Program-made: the position numbers and the translations under genes
NCBI RefSeq assembly: GCF_000718015.1
Contig: NZ_JODY01000004.1
Span: forward strand, 62,001-126,000
Length of the DNA stretch: 64,000 nt
Direction of reading: 5' to 3'
Origin: Streptomyces catenulae
Lineage (GTDB): Bacteria; Actinomycetota; Actinomycetes; Streptomycetales; Streptomycetaceae
Notes under the pieces: model-generated
What the model was told of the DNA's origin: nothing
Databases searched by the model: none
Seen by the model: the letters and a program-made list of their open reading frames with translations, nothing else
Shown here: in pieces, positions 8,073 to 19,314 of the stretch
Position numbering within the stretch: position 1 is the stretch's first letter
Layout of the letters: each line of letters begins with the position of its first letter

Positions 8073-8645
8073 ATGGTGAATCTGACGCGTATCTACACCC
8101 GCACCGGCGACAAGGGCACCACCGCCCTGGGCGACATGAGCCGCACCGCCAAGACTGACCGCCGGATCGCCGCCTACGCGGACACCAACGAGGCCAACGC
8201 GGCGCTCGGCGTGGCGCTGGCCCTCGGCGAACTGCCCGAGGAGGTCCGGGCGGTGCTGCTGCGCGTGCAGAACGACCTCTTCGACGTCGGCGCCGACCTG
8301 TCCACCCCGGTCGTCGAGGACCCGAAGTACCCGCCGCTGCGCGTCGAGCAGAGCTACATCGACAAGCTGGAGGCGGACTGCGACCACTTCCTGGAGCGGT
8401 TGGAGAAGCTGCGCAGCTTCATCCTCCCCGGCGGGACGGCCGGTGCCGCCCTGCTCCACCAGGCGTGCACGGTCGTCCGCCGCGCCGAGCGCGCGACATG
8501 GGCGGCGTTCGAGGAGCACGGCGAGACCATGAACCCGCTCACCGCCACCTACCTCAACCGCCTCTCCGACCTGCTCTTCATCCTGGCCCGTACGGCCAAC
8601 AAGGAGGTCGGGGACGTGCTGTGGGTGCCGGGCGGCGAGCGGTAG
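8073..8645 (+). CDS. PduO-type cob(I)yrinic acid a,c-diamide adenosyltransferase
   Basis: A 190-residue enzyme that transfers the adenosyl group of ATP to cob(I)alamin to make coenzyme B12. The N-terminal ATP-binding motif is 'RIYTRTGDKGTTALGD', and 'RRAERATWAA' is the conserved Arg/Glu helix of PduO enzymes. Length is normal. The ATG at 8073 is preferred because the family begins 'MVNLTRIYTRTGD' and because a TACGCT box sits 6 bases upstream; the frame is open further upstream without a ribosome binding site. A hairpin follows the stop. Confidence 0.93.
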   Translation: MVNLTRIYTRTGDKGTTALGDMSRTAKTDRRIAAYADTNEANAALGVALALGELPEEVRAVLLRVQNDLFDVGADLSTPVVEDPKYPPLRVEQSYIDKLEADCDHFLERLEKLRSFILPGGTAGAALLHQACTVVRRAERATWAAFEEHGETMNPLTATYLNRLSDLLFILARTANKEVGDVLWVPGGER

Positions 8646-8653
8646 CCGAGGGC

Positions 8654-8685
8654 GGTCCGGGCCGACCCCCGTGGCGGCCCGGACC
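8654..8685. terminator. Perfect 10-bp hairpin between convergent genes
   Basis: GGTCCGGGCC (8654-8663) and GGCCCGGACC (8676-8685) are exact reverse complements around a 12-base loop. The hairpin fills the 44-base gap between the adenosyltransferase stop and the stop of the opposing membrane-protein gene, so it can serve both. Confidence 0.75.
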
Positions 8686-8689
8686 ACGT

Positions 8690-9262
8690 TCAGTGCAGCA
8701 CCTTCGGGGGACGCGCCGTCTCCGCCTCCCCCACCGGCGCCTTCTTCGGCCAGAGCAGGTACGACAGGGCGATCACCCCGTGGATGGCGACCAGCCGGGC
8801 CATGGTGAGCTGCCAGCCCCGCAGCGTCGCGGTGTCGCCGTCGCCGACGTACCACACGGCCAGCTGGAGCAGCCCGGCCGCGACCGCGCCCATCGCGACC
8901 GTCCGCAGCCACAGCTTCCCCTCGTGACGGGCGCGGGCCAACCCGTGGCGCGGCGGCTTCGGGGGCCGCCCGGCGCCGCCGAAGCGGTGCGCGACATGGC
9001 CGTCGGCCCAGCGGATCGTGTAGTGCCCGTAGGCGACGGTGTAGCCGATGTAGACGGCGGCCAGGCCGTGCTTCCAGTCCGCCGTGGCGCCGTTGCGCAG
9101 ATCGATCGCGGTGACGATCAGCAACGCCAGCTCCAGCAGCGGCTCCAGCAGCAGTACGGCGGCGCCGGTACGCGGCATCCGGCACACGTACCGCAGCGTC
9201 AGACCGGCCGCGAGCAGCACCCAGAAACCGACCTCGCAGGCGACGATCAACGTGACGACCAT
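8690..9262 (-). CDS. Small polytopic membrane protein of unknown function
   Basis: A 190-residue protein with about four or five predicted hydrophobic helices: near the N-terminus ('TLIVACEVGFWVLLAAGLTL'), then 'LLEPLLELALLIVTAIDL', 'GLAAVYIGYTVAYGHYTI', and two near the C-terminus ending 'ALSYLLWP'. Basic linkers lie between them. I do not recognise a family with a known job. The ATG at 9262 follows GGAGGAGGAACACC, a clear ribosome binding site. It is divergent from the histidine kinase gene. Confidence 0.7.
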   Translation of the reverse strand: MVVTLIVACEVGFWVLLAAGLTLRYVCRMPRTGAAVLLLEPLLELALLIVTAIDLRNGATADWKHGLAAVYIGYTVAYGHYTIRWADGHVAHRFGGAGRPPKPPRHGLARARHEGKLWLRTVAMGAVAAGLLQLAVWYVGDGDTATLRGWQLTMARLVAIHGVIALSYLLWPKKAPVGEAETARPPKVLH

Positions 9263-9411
9263 GGTGTTCCTCCTCCGGGACCCCTCCAGGCTGCCGCCGC
9301 CACCCGGCCCGGGGCGTCGTCGCCGCCGACGATTCCCGCTGCATCTTTCGATGTACCGGCCGCCCCGCGACGACCACCCGTGACGTGGAGGCGGGCGGCG
9401 CCCGGGCCGTG

Positions 9412-9417
9412 TTGGAT
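9412..9417 (+). promoter_or_regulatory. Possible -10 box (TTGGAT) 6 bases before the kinase GTG
   Basis: TTGGAT is followed after GGACGG by the GTG at 9424; no ribosome binding site is visible. This fits the leaderless pattern seen elsewhere in the window but the hexamer is poor. Confidence 0.3.
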
Positions 9418-9423
9418 GGACGG

Positions 9424-10656
9424 GTGCCACCGCTTCCCCGCCTCTCCCGCCCGCACCGCGACGACGTCCTCATCGCGGCCGCCGGGCTGCTCGGCGGGGT
9501 GCTCCTGTGGGTGCTGGGGCTCCAGGGGAGGCCACTGATCGCCGCGGTGCCGCCGTGGCTCTCCCTGGTCGCGCTGGCCGTCGCCACCGGGGCCGAACTG
9601 CTGCGCCGCACCGCACCCCTGACCGGCCTGGCACTCGCCACCGCCGCCCTCACCCTCGACACCTGCGCCGGAACGCTCCTCGCCACCGTCGTGATGTTCA
9701 CCGACCTCGTCTACGCCGCGGTCCTCCACGGCGGTCCCCGCGCGGCCCGCCGCATCCCCCCGGCCACCGCGCTCGCGACCGTCCTCGGCACGCTGATCGC
9801 ACTCGCCGTGGCCCGCGCCCCCGAGGCGCTCTTCGTCGGCGTCTTCCTCGGACTGCTCACCCTCACGCCCGCCTCGACGGGCCTGATCGTCCGCCACCAC
9901 CGGGACGCCGCGCAGGCGGCCCGGCTGCGGGCCGAGCAGACCGCGCTGCTCGCCGAGATGGACCGGGCGCAGGCGGTCACCGCGGAGCGCGCGCGGATGG
10001 CCCGGGAGCTGCACGACGTGGTCGCCGGACATCTGTCGGCCATCGCCCTGCACACCACCGCCGCGCAGACCCTCGACGATCCGGCCGCGACCCGCGAGGC
10101 GCTCGGCGTCATCCGCGAGAACAGCGTGCAGGGGCTGGCCGAGATGCGCCGCCTCATCGGACTGCTCCGCGCCTCCGGCGGCGCCGAGGCAGACGGCGAA
10201 CCCGCCGCCGTCCCCACCCTCGACGGCCTCCCGGCGCTCCTCGCCCGGGCCCGCGCGGCCGGTGCGGGCGACGGCCTCGCCTTCCGGCTGGACGACGCCC
10301 GCCGGGAGAACGGCGACACCGCCCGCCTGCCCGCCCCCGTCGAACTGGCCGCCTACCGCATCGTCCAGGAATCCGTGACCAACGCCCTCAAGCACGCCGC
10401 GCCCGGCGAGGTCACCGTCCGCCTCGCCCGGCCGCCGGACGGCCCGCTCACCGTCGTCGTGACCAGCCCGTACGGCGTCCGCCGCGGGCCGGGCGCGGCG
10501 CGGGTGCCGGGCTCCGGCGCCGGGCTGACCGGTATGCGCGAGCGCGCCGCCCTGCTCGGCGGCGGCTGCGACGCGGGCCCGGCGGACGGCCCCGGCGGCC
10601 CCGTGTGGCGCGTCGCGGCGACCCTTCCCGCCACCGAGGAGACACCCCCGCCATGA
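9424..10656 (+). CDS. NarL-type two-component sensor histidine kinase
   Basis: A 410-residue membrane kinase. About five hydrophobic segments fill residues 12-155. A HisKA_3 dimerisation domain follows, with the phospho-acceptor histidine in 'ARELHDVVAGH' (near residue 197). The ATP-binding domain has the N-box 'IVQESVTNALKHA' and the glycine-rich 'GSGAGLTGMRERAALLGG'. The signal is unknown. The stop overlaps the start of the response regulator gene (ATGA), so the two form a translationally coupled pair. The GTG at 9424 is my choice; a GTG at 9409 is also possible. Confidence 0.88.
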   Translation: MPPLPRLSRPHRDDVLIAAAGLLGGVLLWVLGLQGRPLIAAVPPWLSLVALAVATGAELLRRTAPLTGLALATAALTLDTCAGTLLATVVMFTDLVYAAVLHGGPRAARRIPPATALATVLGTLIALAVARAPEALFVGVFLGLLTLTPASTGLIVRHHRDAAQAARLRAEQTALLAEMDRAQAVTAERARMARELHDVVAGHLSAIALHTTAAQTLDDPAATREALGVIRENSVQGLAEMRRLIGLLRASGGAEADGEPAAVPTLDGLPALLARARAAGAGDGLAFRLDDARRENGDTARLPAPVELAAYRIVQESVTNALKHAAPGEVTVRLARPPDGPLTVVVTSPYGVRRGPGAARVPGSGAGLTGMRERAALLGGGCDAGPADGPGGPVWRVAATLPATEETPPP

Positions 10657-11339
10657 CCGGCACTCCCCCGCGCACGCTGCGCATCGTCGTCGCCGAGGAC
10701 CAGTCCGCCGTCCGCGCCGGACTCGTCCTCATCCTCCGCTCCGACCCCGCGATCGAGGTCGCCGGGGAGGCGGCGGACGGCGAGGAGGCGATCCGCCTCG
10801 CCCGCGAGCTGAGCCCCGACCTCGTCCTCATGGACGTCCAGATGCCCCGGCTCGACGGCGTCTCGGCCACCCGCCGGATCGTCGCCGAGGGGCTGGCGGA
10901 CGTCCTGGTGCTGACCACCTTCGACCTCGACGCGTACGTCTTCGGCGCCCTGCGCGCGGGGGCCGCCGGGTTCCTGCTCAAGGACATGGACGCGACGGCG
11001 CTGCTGGCCGCGGTGCACACGGTGGCCGCCGGGGACGGCATCGTCGCCCCCGCGGTCACCCGACGGCTGATCGCCGAGTTCGCCGGGACCTCGCCGTCCC
11101 GGGAGCGTACGGAGCCCGCGCCCGATCCGGCGGTGCTGGAGACGCTGACCCGGCGGGAGCGCGAGGTGCTGGGCGTCCTGGGCCGCGGTCTGTCGAACGC
11201 CGAGGCCGCGATCCGGCTGGAGATGGCCGAGGCGACCGTGAAAACCCACGTCAGCCGCCTGCTGGCCAAACTGGGCCTCCGCAGCCGGGTACAGGCGGCC
11301 GTCCTGGCCCAGGAACTGGGCGTGGAACCACCGGAGTAG
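10653..11339 (+). CDS. NarL/FixJ-family response regulator
   Basis: A 228-residue DNA-binding regulator, partner of the kinase immediately upstream. The receiver domain (residues 8-125) has the phosphorylated Asp61 in 'LVLMDVQMPRLDG' and the conserved lysine in 'GFLLKDMD'. The C-terminal LuxR-type helix-turn-helix is 'LTRREREVLGVLGRGLSNAE' followed by 'ATVKTHVSRLLAKLGLRSR'. The start overlaps the kinase stop by four bases. A hairpin and unusual repeats follow the stop. Confidence 0.93.
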   Translation: MTGTPPRTLRIVVAEDQSAVRAGLVLILRSDPAIEVAGEAADGEEAIRLARELSPDLVLMDVQMPRLDGVSATRRIVAEGLADVLVLTTFDLDAYVFGALRAGAAGFLLKDMDATALLAAVHTVAAGDGIVAPAVTRRLIAEFAGTSPSRERTEPAPDPAVLETLTRREREVLGVLGRGLSNAEAAIRLEMAEATVKTHVSRLLAKLGLRSRVQAAVLAQELGVEPPE

Positions 11340-11360
11340 CCGTACGACGTACGAAAGCCG

Positions 11361-11474
11361 CTCAGGCCACGTTGACCCAGAGGCGCCCGATCTCAGGCCA
11401 CATTGACCCTCCCCCCGGACTCCGTCCGGGGGCACCCCCTTCCAGCGGGGCTCCACCTCAGGCCACATTGACCC
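11361..11474. repeat. Three copies of an 18-base repeat derived from the DUF2550 3' end
   Basis: CTCAGGCCAC(G/A)TTGACCC occurs at 11361-11378, 11392-11409 and 11457-11474. The third copy is the real 3' end of the DUF2550 gene (its stop and last codons, encoding RVNVA). The first two are detached copies downstream of that stop, with the 11412-11432 hairpin between copies two and three. The pattern looks like local duplication of a gene end. Confidence 0.85.
11412..11432. terminator. Perfect 9-bp hairpin between response regulator and DUF2550 genes
   Basis: CCCCCGGAC (11412-11420), loop TCC, GTCCGGGGG (11424-11432). It lies between two converging genes and can terminate both. No T-run follows on either strand. 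Confidence 0.75.
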
Positions 11475-11907
11475 GCTGGCCGGGCGGTGCCGCCTCCAGC
11501 CAGGCGAGGAAACCGGTGAGGGCGTCCTCGCTCATCGCCAGTTCCAGGCGGGTGCCGCTGTGGCGGCAGACGAGGACGACGGAGTCGGAGAGGAGCGCCA
11601 GCTCCTCCTCGCCCTGCGGGGTGCGGCGCTCGACGACCTCGATGGCGGAGCGCTCCAGGATGCGGCGGGGCCGCGGCGCGTAGGAGAAGACCCGGAACCA
11701 CTCGACGCGGTCACCGTTGTAGCGCGCCACGCCGTAGATCCAGCCCTTGCCGCTGGGCTCGCGCTCCTCCTCCGGTACGTCCCAGCGCAGGCTGCAGTCG
11801 AAGGTGCCGCCGGAACGCTGGATGAGCCGCCGCCGCAGCCCGAAGACGAACAGCCCCAGCAGCACCAGCACCACGACCGCGCCGCTCACGAGCAGAGCGA
11901 GGACCAT
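11458..11907 (-). CDS. DUF2550 membrane-anchored protein
   Basis: A 149-residue protein with one N-terminal transmembrane helix (residues about 3-24) and a cytosolic domain with 'GTFDCSLRW', 'GWIYGVARYNGDRVEWFRVFSY' and 'AIEVVERR', the pattern I associate with the actinobacterial DUF2550 family found next to atpC. The function is unknown; placement after the ATP synthase operon is conserved. The ATG at 11907 follows GAGATGGT-like sequence with GGAGG further upstream. Its last 18 bases recur twice just downstream. Confidence 0.85.
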   Translation of the reverse strand: MVLALLVSGAVVVLVLLGLFVFGLRRRLIQRSGGTFDCSLRWDVPEEEREPSGKGWIYGVARYNGDRVEWFRVFSYAPRPRRILERSAIEVVERRTPQGEEELALLSDSVVLVCRHSGTRLELAMSEDALTGFLAWLEAAPPGQRVNVA

Positions 11908-11983
11908 CTCGACCGACCTCCTCGCCTCTGTGGGGGATCCCCGCGCCGGGTCGGGCGCGAGGGAGGGAAACGCACCTGCATTG

Positions 11984-12032
11984 CCTCAGCCGCGGGCCGC
12001 TCCGGAAGTCTCCGGGCAGCCCGCGGCTGAGG
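11984..12032 (-). terminator. Perfect 13-bp hairpin terminating the atp operon
   Basis: CCTCAGCCGCGGG (11984-11996) pairs exactly with CCCGCGGCTGAGG (12020-12032). The loop contains a second small arm (CCGGA/TCCGG). It begins 24 bases after the atpC stop. Confidence 0.8.
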
Positions 12033-12055
12033 ATCGATCTCGTCGGTGACGGGGC

Positions 12056-12439
12056 TCAGTGAACGCCCGTCACCGCGCGCAGCCGGACATCGGCGCGACG
12101 CTCGGCGGCCGCGTCAGCGTCCGACTTCGCTCGCTCCAGTGCCCGCTCCGCGCGCTGGACATCGATCTCGTCCGACAGCTCGGCGATCTCCGCGAGCAGA
12201 GACAGCTTGTTGTCGGCGAACGAGATGAAGCCGCCGTGCACCGCGGCGACGACAGTACCGTCCCCGCTCTCGCCGGTCGTACGGATCGTCACCGGGCCCG
12301 ACTGCAGCACGCCGAGCAGCGGCTGGTGTCCGGGCATGACGCCGATGTCGCCCGACGAGGTGCGCGCGACGACCAGGCTGGCCTCACCGGACCAGACCTG
12401 CCGGTCCGCTGCGACCAACTCGACGTGCAGCTCAGCCAC
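12056..12439 (-). CDS. atpC: F1Fo ATP synthase subunit epsilon
   Basis: A 127-residue subunit of the F1 central stalk, which couples rotation to catalysis and can inhibit ATP hydrolysis. The N-terminal beta-sandwich is seen in 'LVAADRQVWSGEASLVVARTSSGDIGVMPGHQPLLGVL'; the C-terminal two-helix part is 'VQRAERALERAKSDADAAAER'. The start is the GTG at 12439, preceded by GAGGAGCCATC. It is the last gene of the atp operon, 108 bases after atpD. Confidence 0.97.
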   Translation of the reverse strand: MAELHVELVAADRQVWSGEASLVVARTSSGDIGVMPGHQPLLGVLQSGPVTIRTTGESGDGTVVAAVHGGFISFADNKLSLLAEIAELSDEIDVQRAERALERAKSDADAAAERRADVRLRAVTGVH

Positions 12440-12547
12440 GATGGCTCCTCGGGTCTCCACCTGCCGGGTCCGGCAGATGTTGGGTCAAATACTAGTGGTC
12501 GTACGGGCCGGGGGCGGCCAGGGCCGCCCCCGGTGCCGAGGCCGGGG

Positions 12548-14931
<2,384 letters not shown>

Positions 14932-14951
14932 GGATCAGGTCCCTTCCGTCG

Positions 14952-16544
14952 TCACTTGGCGGTGCTGACCGGAGCGTCCTCACCGAGAAGCTTGCCGTCC
15001 GAGGTCTCGAACTGCTGCTTGAAGGCGGCGACGGAATCGGTGAGCGCCTGGATGGTGTCGTCGGACATCTTGCCGCCCTCGACGATGCTGACCAGCAGGT
15101 CCTTCTTCTCCCGGCCCAGGTAGTCCAGGAGCTCCCGCTCGAAGCGGCGGATGTCCTCGACGGGGACGTCGTCCATCTTGCCGGTGGTACCGGCCCAGAT
15201 GGAGACGACCTGGTCCTCGACGGGGTACGGGGCGTACTGACCCTGCTTGAGCAGCTCGGTCATGCGCTTACCGCGCTCCAGCTGGGCCTTCGAGGCGGCG
15301 TCCAGGTCGGAACCGAAGGCGGCGAACGCCTCCAGCTCGCGGTACTGGGCGAGGTCCACACGGAGACGGCCGGAGACCTGCTTCATGGCCTTGTGCTGAG
15401 CGGAACCACCGACACGGGAGACGGAGATACCGACGTTCAGCGCCGGGCGCTGGCCCGCGTTGAACAGGTCGGACTCCAGGAAGCACTGGCCGTCGGTGAT
15501 GGAGATGACGTTGGTCGGGATGAACGCCGACACGTCGTTCGCCTTGGTCTCGACGATCGGGAGACCCGTCATCGAACCGGCACCCAGCTCGTCGGAGAGC
15601 TTCGCGCAACGCTCCAGCAGACGCGAGTGCAGGTAGAAGACGTCGCCCGGGTACGCCTCACGGCCCGGCGGGCGGCGCAGCAGCAGGGACACGGCGCGGT
15701 AGGCGTCGGCCTGCTTCGAGAGGTCGTCGAAGATGATCAGGACGTGCTTGCCCTGGTACATCCAGTGCTGACCGATGGCCGAGCCGGTGTAGGGCGCCAG
15801 GTACTTGAAGCCCGCCGGGTCGGACGCCGGGGCGGCGACGATGGTGGTGTACTCCAGGGCACCGGCCTCCTCCAGCGCGCCGCGCACGGACGCGATGGTG
15901 GAGCCCTTCTGGCCGACGGCGACGTAGATGCAGCGGACCTGCTTCTTCGGGTCGCCCGAGCGCCAGTTGTCGCGCTGGTTGATGATCGTGTCGACGGCCA
16001 GCGCGGTCTTGCCGGTCTGGCGGTCGCCGATGATCAGCTGACGCTGGCCACGGCCGATCGGGACCATCGAGTCGACGGCCTTGTAGCCGGTCTGCATCGG
16101 CTCGTGGACCGACTTACGGACCATGACGCCCGGAGCCTGCAGCTCCAGGGCGCGGCGGCCCTCGGACTCGATCTCGCCGAGGCCGTCGATCGGGTTGCCC
16201 AGCGGGTCGACGACGCGGCCGAGGTAGCCCTCGCCCACGGCGACCGAGAGCACCTCACCGGTGCGCTGCACCGGCTGGCCCTCCTCGATCCCGTTGAACT
16301 CGCCGAGGACGACGGCACCGATTTCGCGCTCTTCGAGGTTGAGCGCGAGGCCGAGGGTGCCGTCCTCGAACTTCAGCAGTTCGTTCGCCATCGCCGAGGG
16401 AAGGCCCTCGACCTTCGCGATGCCGTCACCGGCCTCGCTGACCGTGCCGACCTCCTCGCGCGAGGCCGCGTCCGGCTTGTACGCCTGGACGAAGTTCTCC
16501 AGCGCGTCCCGGATCTCCTCCGGCCGGATCGTGAGCTCCGCCAT
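14952..16544 (-). CDS. atpA: F1Fo ATP synthase subunit alpha
   Basis: A 530-residue regulatory nucleotide-binding subunit of F1. The P-loop GDRQTGKT lies at residues 173-180; '[19 protein letters not shown]' carries the arginine that reaches into the beta active site. The ATG at 16544 follows a GGAGAGCAGGGAACCC leader. It is preceded by an unusually long (215-base) spacer after atpH that can form RNA hairpins. Confidence 0.98.
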   Translation of the reverse strand: MAELTIRPEEIRDALENFVQAYKPDAASREEVGTVSEAGDGIAKVEGLPSAMANELLKFEDGTLGLALNLEEREIGAVVLGEFNGIEEGQPVQRTGEVLSVAVGEGYLGRVVDPLGNPIDGLGEIESEGRRALELQAPGVMVRKSVHEPMQTGYKAVDSMVPIGRGQRQLIIGDRQTGKTALAVDTIINQRDNWRSGDPKKQVRCIYVAVGQKGSTIASVRGALEEAGALEYTTIVAAPASDPAGFKYLAPYTGSAIGQHWMYQGKHVLIIFDDLSKQADAYRAVSLLLRRPPGREAYPGDVFYLHSRLLERCAKLSDELGAGSMTGLPIVETKANDVSAFIPTNVISITDGQCFLESDLFNAGQRPALNVGISVSRVGGSAQHKAMKQVSGRLRVDLAQYRELEAFAAFGSDLDAASKAQLERGKRMTELLKQGQYAPYPVEDQVVSIWAGTTGKMDDVPVEDIRRFERELLDYLGREKKDLLVSIVEGGKMSDDTIQALTDSVAAFKQQFETSDGKLLGEDAPVSTAK

Positions 16545-16591
16545 CTGGGTTCCCTGCTCTCCTTGTTGGGCCCGAAGTTACTTGCGGGGGT

Positions 16592-16610
16592 CTGGGGGTT
16601 ACGTCCCCAG
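16592..16610 (-). promoter_or_regulatory. Hairpin in the atpH-atpA spacer
   Basis: CTGGGG (16592-16597) pairs with CCCCAG (16605-16610). It is enclosed by a longer-range pair, GTTGGGCC (16565-16572) with GGCCCAAC (16626-16633). The 215-base spacer holds no gene. The structure could tune expression or mRNA stability between the two halves of the operon, but this is inference. Confidence 0.4.
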
Positions 16611-16759
16611 GGGGTTTCCGCCTACGGCCCAACTCGGGCCGCCGTCGTGCTTGTGCTGTCTCCCGGCGCGGGCTCCCGGCCGCGGCCGGACCTCTCGGTC
16701 CGGCCCGTCGGTGCCGCCGCCCTGCCGCCGGTGGTGCAGCTCTTGAGTTGGTGGCTGGG

Positions 16760-17575
16760 TCAGCCGGCCATCCGCCGTGCCGCCTCGTCGAGGCGGTCCG
16801 CGATGCTCCCGTTGATGACCTCGTCGCCGATCCGGACCTGCACACCGCCGAGGACCTCGGGGTCCACGTCGAGGTTCAGGTGGATCTGCCGTCCGTAGAC
16901 GTTCGCCAGCGCGGCGGCGAGGCGCGTGCGCTGAGCTCCGTCCATCGGCACCGCCGTGGTGACCACCGCGACCATGCGGTCGCGTCGGTGCGCGGCCAGC
17001 TTGGAGAGGGCGTCGAGCCCTGCTTCCAGGCTACGGCCTCGCGGCTGTGCCACGAGCCGGCCCACGATCCGCGCGGTCACCGGGTTGGCCCGGCCGCCCA
17101 GCAGCGTGGTCACCAGCTCGGTCTTGGCGGCGACCGAGGCGTTGCGATCGGTCAGCGCGCGGCGCAGGTCGCCGTTGGAGGTGAGGATCCGGCCGAACCG
17201 GAACAGCTCGTCCTCGACGTCGTCGAGCCGGCCGGACCGCTGTGCCGCGGCGAGGTCGGCGCTGTAGGACAGCTCCTCCATCGCGTCGGCGAGGTCGCGC
17301 GAACGCGACCAGCGGGACCGGACCATGCCGGACACCAGGGCGGCGGCCGGGCCGCCGATCTTGGTGCCGAGCAGGCGGTCGGCCAGCTCGGCCCGCGCCT
17401 CGCCGGACTGCGCCGGGTCGGTCAGGACCCGACGCAGCGAGACCTCGCGGTCGAGCAGAGCGGTGACGGCAGCCAGCTCCTCGGCGAGCGTCGCCGCGTC
17501 GACGGACGCGTTGTCCGTCTGCGCGTCGAGCTGCTCGCGTGCGGAGGCGAGTGCCTCGCGGCTCGCTCCGTTCAT
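16760..17575 (-). CDS. atpH: F1Fo ATP synthase subunit delta
   Basis: A 271-residue peripheral-stalk subunit that fixes F1 to the b subunits. It is about 90 residues longer than the E. coli protein, as is usual in Streptomyces. The C-terminal domain has the family end pattern 'VVTTAVPMDGAQRTRLAAALANVYGRQIHLNLDVDPEVLGGVQVRIGDEVINGS' with 'GGVQVRIGDEV' as the clearest signature. Its start overlaps the atpF stop by four bases. Confidence 0.95.
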   Translation of the reverse strand: MNGASREALASAREQLDAQTDNASVDAATLAEELAAVTALLDREVSLRRVLTDPAQSGEARAELADRLLGTKIGGPAAALVSGMVRSRWSRSRDLADAMEELSYSADLAAAQRSGRLDDVEDELFRFGRILTSNGDLRRALTDRNASVAAKTELVTTLLGGRANPVTARIVGRLVAQPRGRSLEAGLDALSKLAAHRRDRMVAVVTTAVPMDGAQRTRLAAALANVYGRQIHLNLDVDPEVLGGVQVRIGDEVINGSIADRLDEAARRMAG

Positions 17576-18141
17576 CGGCCGGCCTCAGCCTTCGTCGTGT
17601 CCGACGCCGCCTTGGCCTCGAGCTCGTCGAGGAAGCGGTCGATGGTCCGGCTCTGTCGGGCGTGGTCCTCGAGGGACTCGCCGACGAGCTTGCCGGCCAG
17701 GTCGGTGGCGAGCTTGCCCACGTCCTGGCGCAGGGACAGCGCGGCCTGCTTGCGGTCGGCCTCGATCTGGGCGTGACCGGCAGCGATGATTTCCTCACGC
17801 TGCCGCTGGCCCTCGGCGCGCATCTCGGCGATGAGCGTCGCGCCCTGCTCCTGCGCCTCCTGGCGCAGGCGCGCGGCCTCGTGGCGGGCGTCGGCGAGCT
17901 GGGCCCGGTAGTCCTCCAGGACCTGCTGGGCCTCGGCCTGAAGGGCCTCCGCCTTCTCCATGCCGCCTTCGATGCTCTCGCGGCGCTCGTCCAGAACCTT
18001 GTTGATGTTCGGGAGGAGCTTCTTGGCGAGGAAACCGAAGACGATGAAGAAGGCGATCAGGCCGATGACAAGCTCTGGGATCGGCGGGATGAGCGGGTTC
18101 TCGGGAACCTCGACCTCACTCGCCAGGCTGACCAGGGTCAC
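17572..18141 (-). CDS. atpF: F1Fo ATP synthase subunit b
   Basis: A 189-residue stator subunit. One N-terminal transmembrane helix ('ELVIGLIAFFIVFGFLAKKLLP', about residues 23-45) is followed by a long charged coiled coil rich in Ala, Glu, Arg and Gln ('LQAEAQQVLEDYRAQLADAR'), which reaches up to subunit delta. The start lies 41 bases after atpE and the stop overlaps atpH (ATGA-type coupling). Confidence 0.96.
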   Translation of the reverse strand: MTLVSLASEVEVPENPLIPPIPELVIGLIAFFIVFGFLAKKLLPNINKVLDERRESIEGGMEKAEALQAEAQQVLEDYRAQLADARHEAARLRQEAQEQGATLIAEMRAEGQRQREEIIAAGHAQIEADRKQAALSLRQDVGKLATDLAGKLVGESLEDHARQSRTIDRFLDELEAKAASDTTKAEAGR

Positions 18142-18182
18142 GTCAATGCCTTCCGTCTAAGGGTCGTCAGTGGGGCTTCGGT

Positions 18183-18425
18183 TTACTTGAAGACGAAGCC
18201 CATGACGATGCCGATGAGGGCGAGCGCCTCACAGAAGGCGAAACCCATGATCTGGTTGGTGCGGATCAGGCCGGCGGCCTCGGGCTGGCGGGCCAGGGCC
18301 TGGGTGCCGTTACCGAAGATGATGCCGACGCCGACGCCGGGGCCGATGGCGGCCAGGCCGTAACCGATCGCGCTGGCGCTGCCGGTGAACGCGTCTGCGG
18401 AGGCGAGGGTCTGGAGAGCGGACAT
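18183..18425 (-). CDS. atpE: F1Fo ATP synthase subunit c
   Basis: An 80-residue proteolipid of the membrane rotor ring. Two hydrophobic helices flank the polar loop 'RQP' (residues 46-48). The glycine-rich 'GPGVGVG' (28-34) packs the ring, and Glu66 in 'FCEALAL' is the proton-carrying carboxylate; there is no sodium-site signature that I can see, so protons are the likely ion. It lies 76 bases after atpB. Confidence 0.98.
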   Translation of the reverse strand: MSALQTLASADAFTGSASAIGYGLAAIGPGVGVGIIFGNGTQALARQPEAAGLIRTNQIMGFAFCEALALIGIVMGFVFK

Positions 18426-18501
18426 GCCGGTTCTTCCTTCTCTTTCAAGTACCGGTGGGGGTTGGCCACCGGACGTCTGTGGGTTGAGGGAGGCGGGGTG
18501 C

Positions 18502-19314
18502 TCAGTGGTGCTCGGCGAGCGCGCCCTGCACGTAGTTGCAGGCCAGGAGGACGAAGACGTACGCCTGGACGGCCTGGATGAACAGCTCGAAGGCGGTCAT
18601 CACGATGGTCATCACGAAGGAGGCGCCCGCGTAGACGAAGCCGACGCCGTTCGCCAGGTAGAAGCTCGCGACGGTGAACATCACGATCAGCATGTGGCCC
18701 GCGAACATGTTCGCGAAGAGTCGCACCGCGTGGGTGAAGGGCCGGATGATCAGGTTCGAGAGCAGCTCGATGATCATCAGCAGCGGGAGAACCCAGCCGA
18801 GCGACTTGTCGTAGCCGGAGAAGTTCTTGAGGGCGCCGACGAAGCCGTGCTTCTTGAAGGTCAGGCCCACCCACAGGAGCCAGACCAGAAGGGCCAGACC
18901 CGCGGGGAAGGCGATGACCGACGTCACCGGGAACTGGGCGACCGGAATGATCGACCAGAGGTTCATGATCCACACGAAGAAGAACAGCGCGACCATGAAG
19001 GGGACGTACTTCTCGCCCTCCTTCTTACCGAGCGCGTCGTACACGAGCCCGCGGCGCACGAAGTCGTAACCCGCCTCGGCCACCATCTGGAGCTTGCCCG
19101 GCACGACCTTGGCGCGACCGAAGGCGGCCCAGAAGAACCACACCACGACGACCGTGCTCAGCAGAGCCAGCAGCATCGGCTTGTTGAAGTTGAAGCCGCC
19201 GATGGTGAAGAGCGGATCGAAGACGAACGAATGAAGGCCCGGGGCCTCGAAGCCACACCCCGGGATGAAGAGGTGGCACTCCGTGTCGAAGGCGAGCATC
19301 GTTTCAGCACTCAC
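18502..19314 (-). CDS. atpB: F1Fo ATP synthase subunit a
   Basis: A 270-residue membrane stator with five to six helices that forms the proton half-channels. The essential arginine is R198 in 'FTHAVRLFANMFAGH'. The start is the GTG at 19314 (VSAETMLAFDTE), preceded by GAAGGAGCCCGCG; an upstream ATG at 19380 lacks a ribosome binding site. A 264-base non-coding gap separates it from atpI. Confidence 0.97.
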   Translation of the reverse strand: MSAETMLAFDTECHLFIPGCGFEAPGLHSFVFDPLFTIGGFNFNKPMLLALLSTVVVVWFFWAAFGRAKVVPGKLQMVAEAGYDFVRRGLVYDALGKKEGEKYVPFMVALFFFVWIMNLWSIIPVAQFPVTSVIAFPAGLALLVWLLWVGLTFKKHGFVGALKNFSGYDKSLGWVLPLLMIIELLSNLIIRPFTHAVRLFANMFAGHMLIVMFTVASFYLANGVGFVYAGASFVMTIVMTAFELFIQAVQAYVFVLLACNYVQGALAEHH

